From NCBI GenBank assembly GCA_002394235.1, contig DGTF01000018.1:71170-132691 (forward strand): a stretch of DNA of 61,522 nt, written 5' to 3'. Under the pieces are notes generated by a model, which saw only the letters and a list, made by a program, of their open reading frames with translations, made no database searches and was not told the DNA's origin. Below, one piece after another: positions 59,185 through 61,522 of this stretch (its first letter is position 1; each line of letters begins with the position of its first letter). Made by a program: the position numbers and the translations under genes. The DNA is from Eubacterium sp. UBA4343 (GTDB lineage Bacteria; Bacillota; Clostridia; Lachnospirales; Lachnospiraceae).

Positions 59185-61522
59185 ATGCAAGCTGACAGAT
59201 TTACACAGAAATCACTGGAAGCCGTGAATTCGCTGCAGAAGACAGCGATGGACTTCGGCAATCAGGAAATTGAACAGGAGCATCTGCTCTATGTGCTGCT
59301 GAATCAGGAGAACAGCCTGATTCTTCAGATGATCGAGAAGATGGGCATTGATGCCAATCTTTTCCGGAATGAAGTCGAAGCGGCTATAAATAAAAGAGTC
59401 AAGGTTCAGGGTGGACAGCCTTATGTCGGGCAGTATCTGAACTACACGTTGAATTACGCGGAAAATGAAGCAAAGAAGATGGGAGACGAGTATGTGTCCG
59501 TCGAGCATCTGTTCCTTGCCATGCTCCGGCATCCGAGTCCTTCGATGAAAGAGCTGTTCCGTCAGAACGGCATCACCGTGGATCGTTTTCTTCAGGCGCT
59601 GCAGAGCGTGAGAGGGAATCAGAAGGTGACCTCCGATAATCCGGAGGAGACCTATGACAGTCTGAGAAAATACGGCGAGGATCTGGTGGAGAAGGCAAGA
59701 GATCAGAAGCTGGATCCCATCATCGGCCGTGACGATGAGATCCGGAATGTAATCCGGATTCTTTCCCGTAAGACAAAGAACAACCCGGTGCTGATCGGTG
59801 AACCCGGTGTCGGCAAAACCGCAGTCGTGGAAGGACTTGCGCAGCGTATTGTGAAGGGCGATGTTCCGGATTCTCTGAAGGACAAGACGATTTTTTCACT
59901 GGACATGGGTGCTCTCGTGGCCGGTGCGAAATACCGCGGTGAATTTGAGGAGAGACTGAAGGCGGTTCTGAACGAGGTGAAGAAGAGCGAGGGCAGGATT
60001 ATCCTCTTTATCGATGAGCTGCATCTGATCGTCGGAGCCGGAAAGACGGAGGGCTCCATGGATGCGGGCAACCTGCTGAAGCCGCTTCTTGCCAGAGGTG
60101 AGCTGCACTGCATCGGCGCGACAACGCTGAATGAGTACAGGGAGTATATCGAGAAGGATGCCGCCCTGGAGCGTCGTTTCCAGAGAGTTATGGTAGATGA
60201 GCCGACGGTGGATGAGACAATCACCATCCTTCGTGGTCTTCGTGAGAATTACCAGACGTACCATGGCGTGCGCATCACGGATAATGCGCTGATCGCGGCG
60301 GCTACGCTGTCGAACCGTTATATCACGGACCGTTTCCTTCCGGACAAGGCGATTGACCTGATCGACGAGGCGTGCGCCCAGATCAAGACAGAGAAGGATT
60401 CCAAGCCTGAGGAAATTGATGAGCTGGAGCACAGGAATCTGCAGCTTCGTCTGGACAAGATGTCTCTGGAAAAGGAGACGGACACGCTGAGCAAGGAGCG
60501 TCTGGAAACCGTTAAGAAGGAGCTGGCGGAGAATGAAGATAAGCTGAAGGTTCTCAATGCCAAATGGGAGAATGAGAAGAATGCCGTGAACCGTCCGGCG
60601 AAGATCCGTGATCAGATCGCGGAGGTTCATAAACAGATGGAGCTTGCGGAGCGTCAGGGTGATCTGGCGAGGATGTCCGAGCTTCAGTACGGCGAGCTGC
60701 CAAAGCTGGAGAAGGAGCTTCAGGATGAAGAGAACAAGATCAATAACGACGATCTGAAGCTGGTGCATGAGGCGGTTGATGAGGATGAGATCGCGACAAT
60801 CGTATCCCGCTGGACCGGAATTCCGGTGGCCAAGCTGACACAGGGCGAAAGAGAGAAGATTCTTCATCTGGATGATGAGCTGCACAAGAGAGTCGTGGGT
60901 CAGGATGAGGCGGTCGAGAAGGTTTCGGACGCAATTATCCGTTCGAAAGCCGGGATCAAAGATCCCACAAAGCCGATCGGATCCTTCCTGTTCCTCGGAC
61001 CCACCGGTGTCGGCAAGACCGAACTTGCGAAGACGCTGGCGGAGAAGCTGTTTGATGACGAGAACAACATGGTTCGTATCGATATGAGCGAATACATGGA
61101 GAAATATTCAGTCTCCCGTCTGATCGGAGCTCCTCCGGGATATGTAGGATATGAGGAGGGCGGTCAGCTGACCGAAGCTGTGCGGAGAAAACCTTATTCG
61201 GTTGTGCTTTTTGATGAGATTGAAAAGGCGCATCCGGATGTCTTCAATGTGCTGCTTCAGGTTCTGGATGACGGCCGGATCACGGATTCCCAGGGCAGAA
61301 CCGTAGACTTCAAGAATACGATTCTGATCATGACGTCGAATATCGGTTCGCAGTATCTGCTGGACGGCATTGAGCCGAACGGCGAGATCAGCGAAAAGGC
61401 ACAGGAAATGGTTCATAAGGATCTGAGGGCGCACTTCCGTCCGGAGTTCCTGAACCGTCTGGATGAGATCATCCTCTTCAAGCCCCTCACGAAGGAGAAC
61501 CTGACGAACATCGTCGACCTGC
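59185..61522 (+). CDS. clpB: ATP-dependent chaperone ClpB (3' end beyond window)
   Basis: 779 codons are present from ATG 59185 (AGGGAGGTG upstream); about 85 are expected beyond the edge. Clp N domain (1-145), AAA-1 with Walker A GEPGVGKT and Walker B ILFIDELH, a coiled-coil middle domain (about 400-520) that marks ClpB rather than ClpC, and AAA-2 with GPTGVGKT and [14 protein letters not shown]. With DnaK it pulls apart heat-aggregated proteins. HrcA control through CIRCE is less usual for clpB than for groESL or dnaK. Confidence 0.96.
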   Translation, partial: MQADRFTQKSLEAVNSLQKTAMDFGNQEIEQEHLLYVLLNQENSLILQMIEKMGIDANLFRNEVEAAINKRVKVQGGQPYVGQYLNYTLNYAENEAKKMGDEYVSVEHLFLAMLRHPSPSMKELFRQNGITVDRFLQALQSVRGNQKVTSDNPEETYDSLRKYGEDLVEKARDQKLDPIIGRDDEIRNVIRILSRKTKNNPVLIGEPGVGKTAVVEGLAQRIVKGDVPDSLKDKTIFSLDMGALVAGAKYRGEFEERLKAVLNEVKKSEGRIILFIDELHLIVGAGKTEGSMDAGNLLKPLLARGELHCIGATTLNEYREYIEKDAALERRFQRVMVDEPTVDETITILRGLRENYQTYHGVRITDNALIAAATLSNRYITDRFLPDKAIDLIDEACAQIKTEKDSKPEEIDELEHRNLQLRLDKMSLEKETDTLSKERLETVKKELAENEDKLKVLNAKWENEKNAVNRPAKIRDQIAEVHKQMELAERQGDLARMSELQYGELPKLEKELQDEENKINNDDLKLVHEAVDEDEIATIVSRWTGIPVAKLTQGEREKILHLDDELHKRVVGQDEAVEKVSDAIIRSKAGIKDPTKPIGSFLFLGPTGVGKTELAKTLAEKLFDDENNMVRIDMSEYMEKYSVSRLIGAPPGYVGYEEGGQLTEAVRRKPYSVVLFDEIEKAHPDVFNVLLQVLDDGRITDSQGRTVDFKNTILIMTSNIGSQYLLDGIEPNGEISEKAQEMVHKDLRAHFRPEFLNRLDEIILFKPLTKENLTNIVDL

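Overview
The window reads as a chromosomal segment of a strictly anaerobic, low-to-mid-GC Gram-positive bacterium, most likely of the Lachnospiraceae (Clostridia). This rests on the fatty-acid gene order with FabK as enoyl reductase, a fused AccD-AccA, the GlgC/GlgD pair, a glnA-ANTAR pair, lar cofactor genes, YesM/YesN two-component proteins, LTA-synthase-type and NlpC/P60 envelope genes, and CIRCE control of clpB. I see no phage, plasmid, transposase or CRISPR genes; the accessory flavour comes from small dispersed and tandem repeats.

Layout. 1-4.2 kb: a RACo-like ferredoxin/ASKHA ATPase and a hydantoinase/oxoprolinase-family ASKHA protein, probably linked to corrinoid-dependent methyl transfer. 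4.2-12.9 kb: a YesN-YesM two-component pair on the minus strand, divergent from a complete sugar ABC importer (ATPase, two permeases, RhaS/LsrB-like lipoprotein). 13.1-15.4 kb: tRNA-Ser(CGA), then glnA and a NitR-like ANTAR protein with a degenerate receiver. 15.7-17.1 kb: a secreted NlpC/P60 cell-wall hydrolase. 17.4-20.6 kb: larE-larB-larC, the nickel-pincer cofactor pathway, without the racemase larA. 20.9-24.3 kb: a lipase-like hydrolase, pgeF and a MocR-fold aspartate aminotransferase. 24.8-32 kb: purC, a CDF metal exporter, a HAD phosphatase, an LTA-synthase-like sulfatase and an orphan PfoR-type EIIC. 32.2-34.5 kb: YqeY, a Crp/Fnr regulator and an AEC transporter.

34.7-46 kb is a complete type II fatty-acid operon: acpP, accB, accC, accDA (fused), fabH, fabK, fabD, fabG, fabF and fabZ, followed by a MarR/FabT-like regulator. 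A near-consensus promoter lies between two near-identical 20-bp palindromes exactly 80 bp apart, which I read as the operators of that regulator.

46.5-48.2 kb: an AraC regulator, an OhrR-like MarR protein with a recognisable OhrR-type operator, and a dicluster ferredoxin. 48.4-50.6 kb: glgC-glgD on the minus strand. 51-53.4 kb: a GH2 glycosidase behind a possible attenuator, and a small unknown protein. 53.6-55.7 kb: a PadR-HAAS-DUF4097 cassette on the minus strand with an inverted-repeat operator. 56-58.9 kb: a DUF2156 protein, an alpha/beta hydrolase and a GNAT acetyltransferase. 59-61.5 kb: CIRCE-controlled clpB, cut by the window end.

The most unusual layer is non-coding. A 100-bp hairpin-rich element occurs in three full copies (two identical) and one edge-truncated copy, and each full copy abuts a long perfect hairpin at the same end. 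A second, TIR-bounded family shares part of its sequence. Many genes also carry short two-copy tandem duplications at or just past their stop codons.
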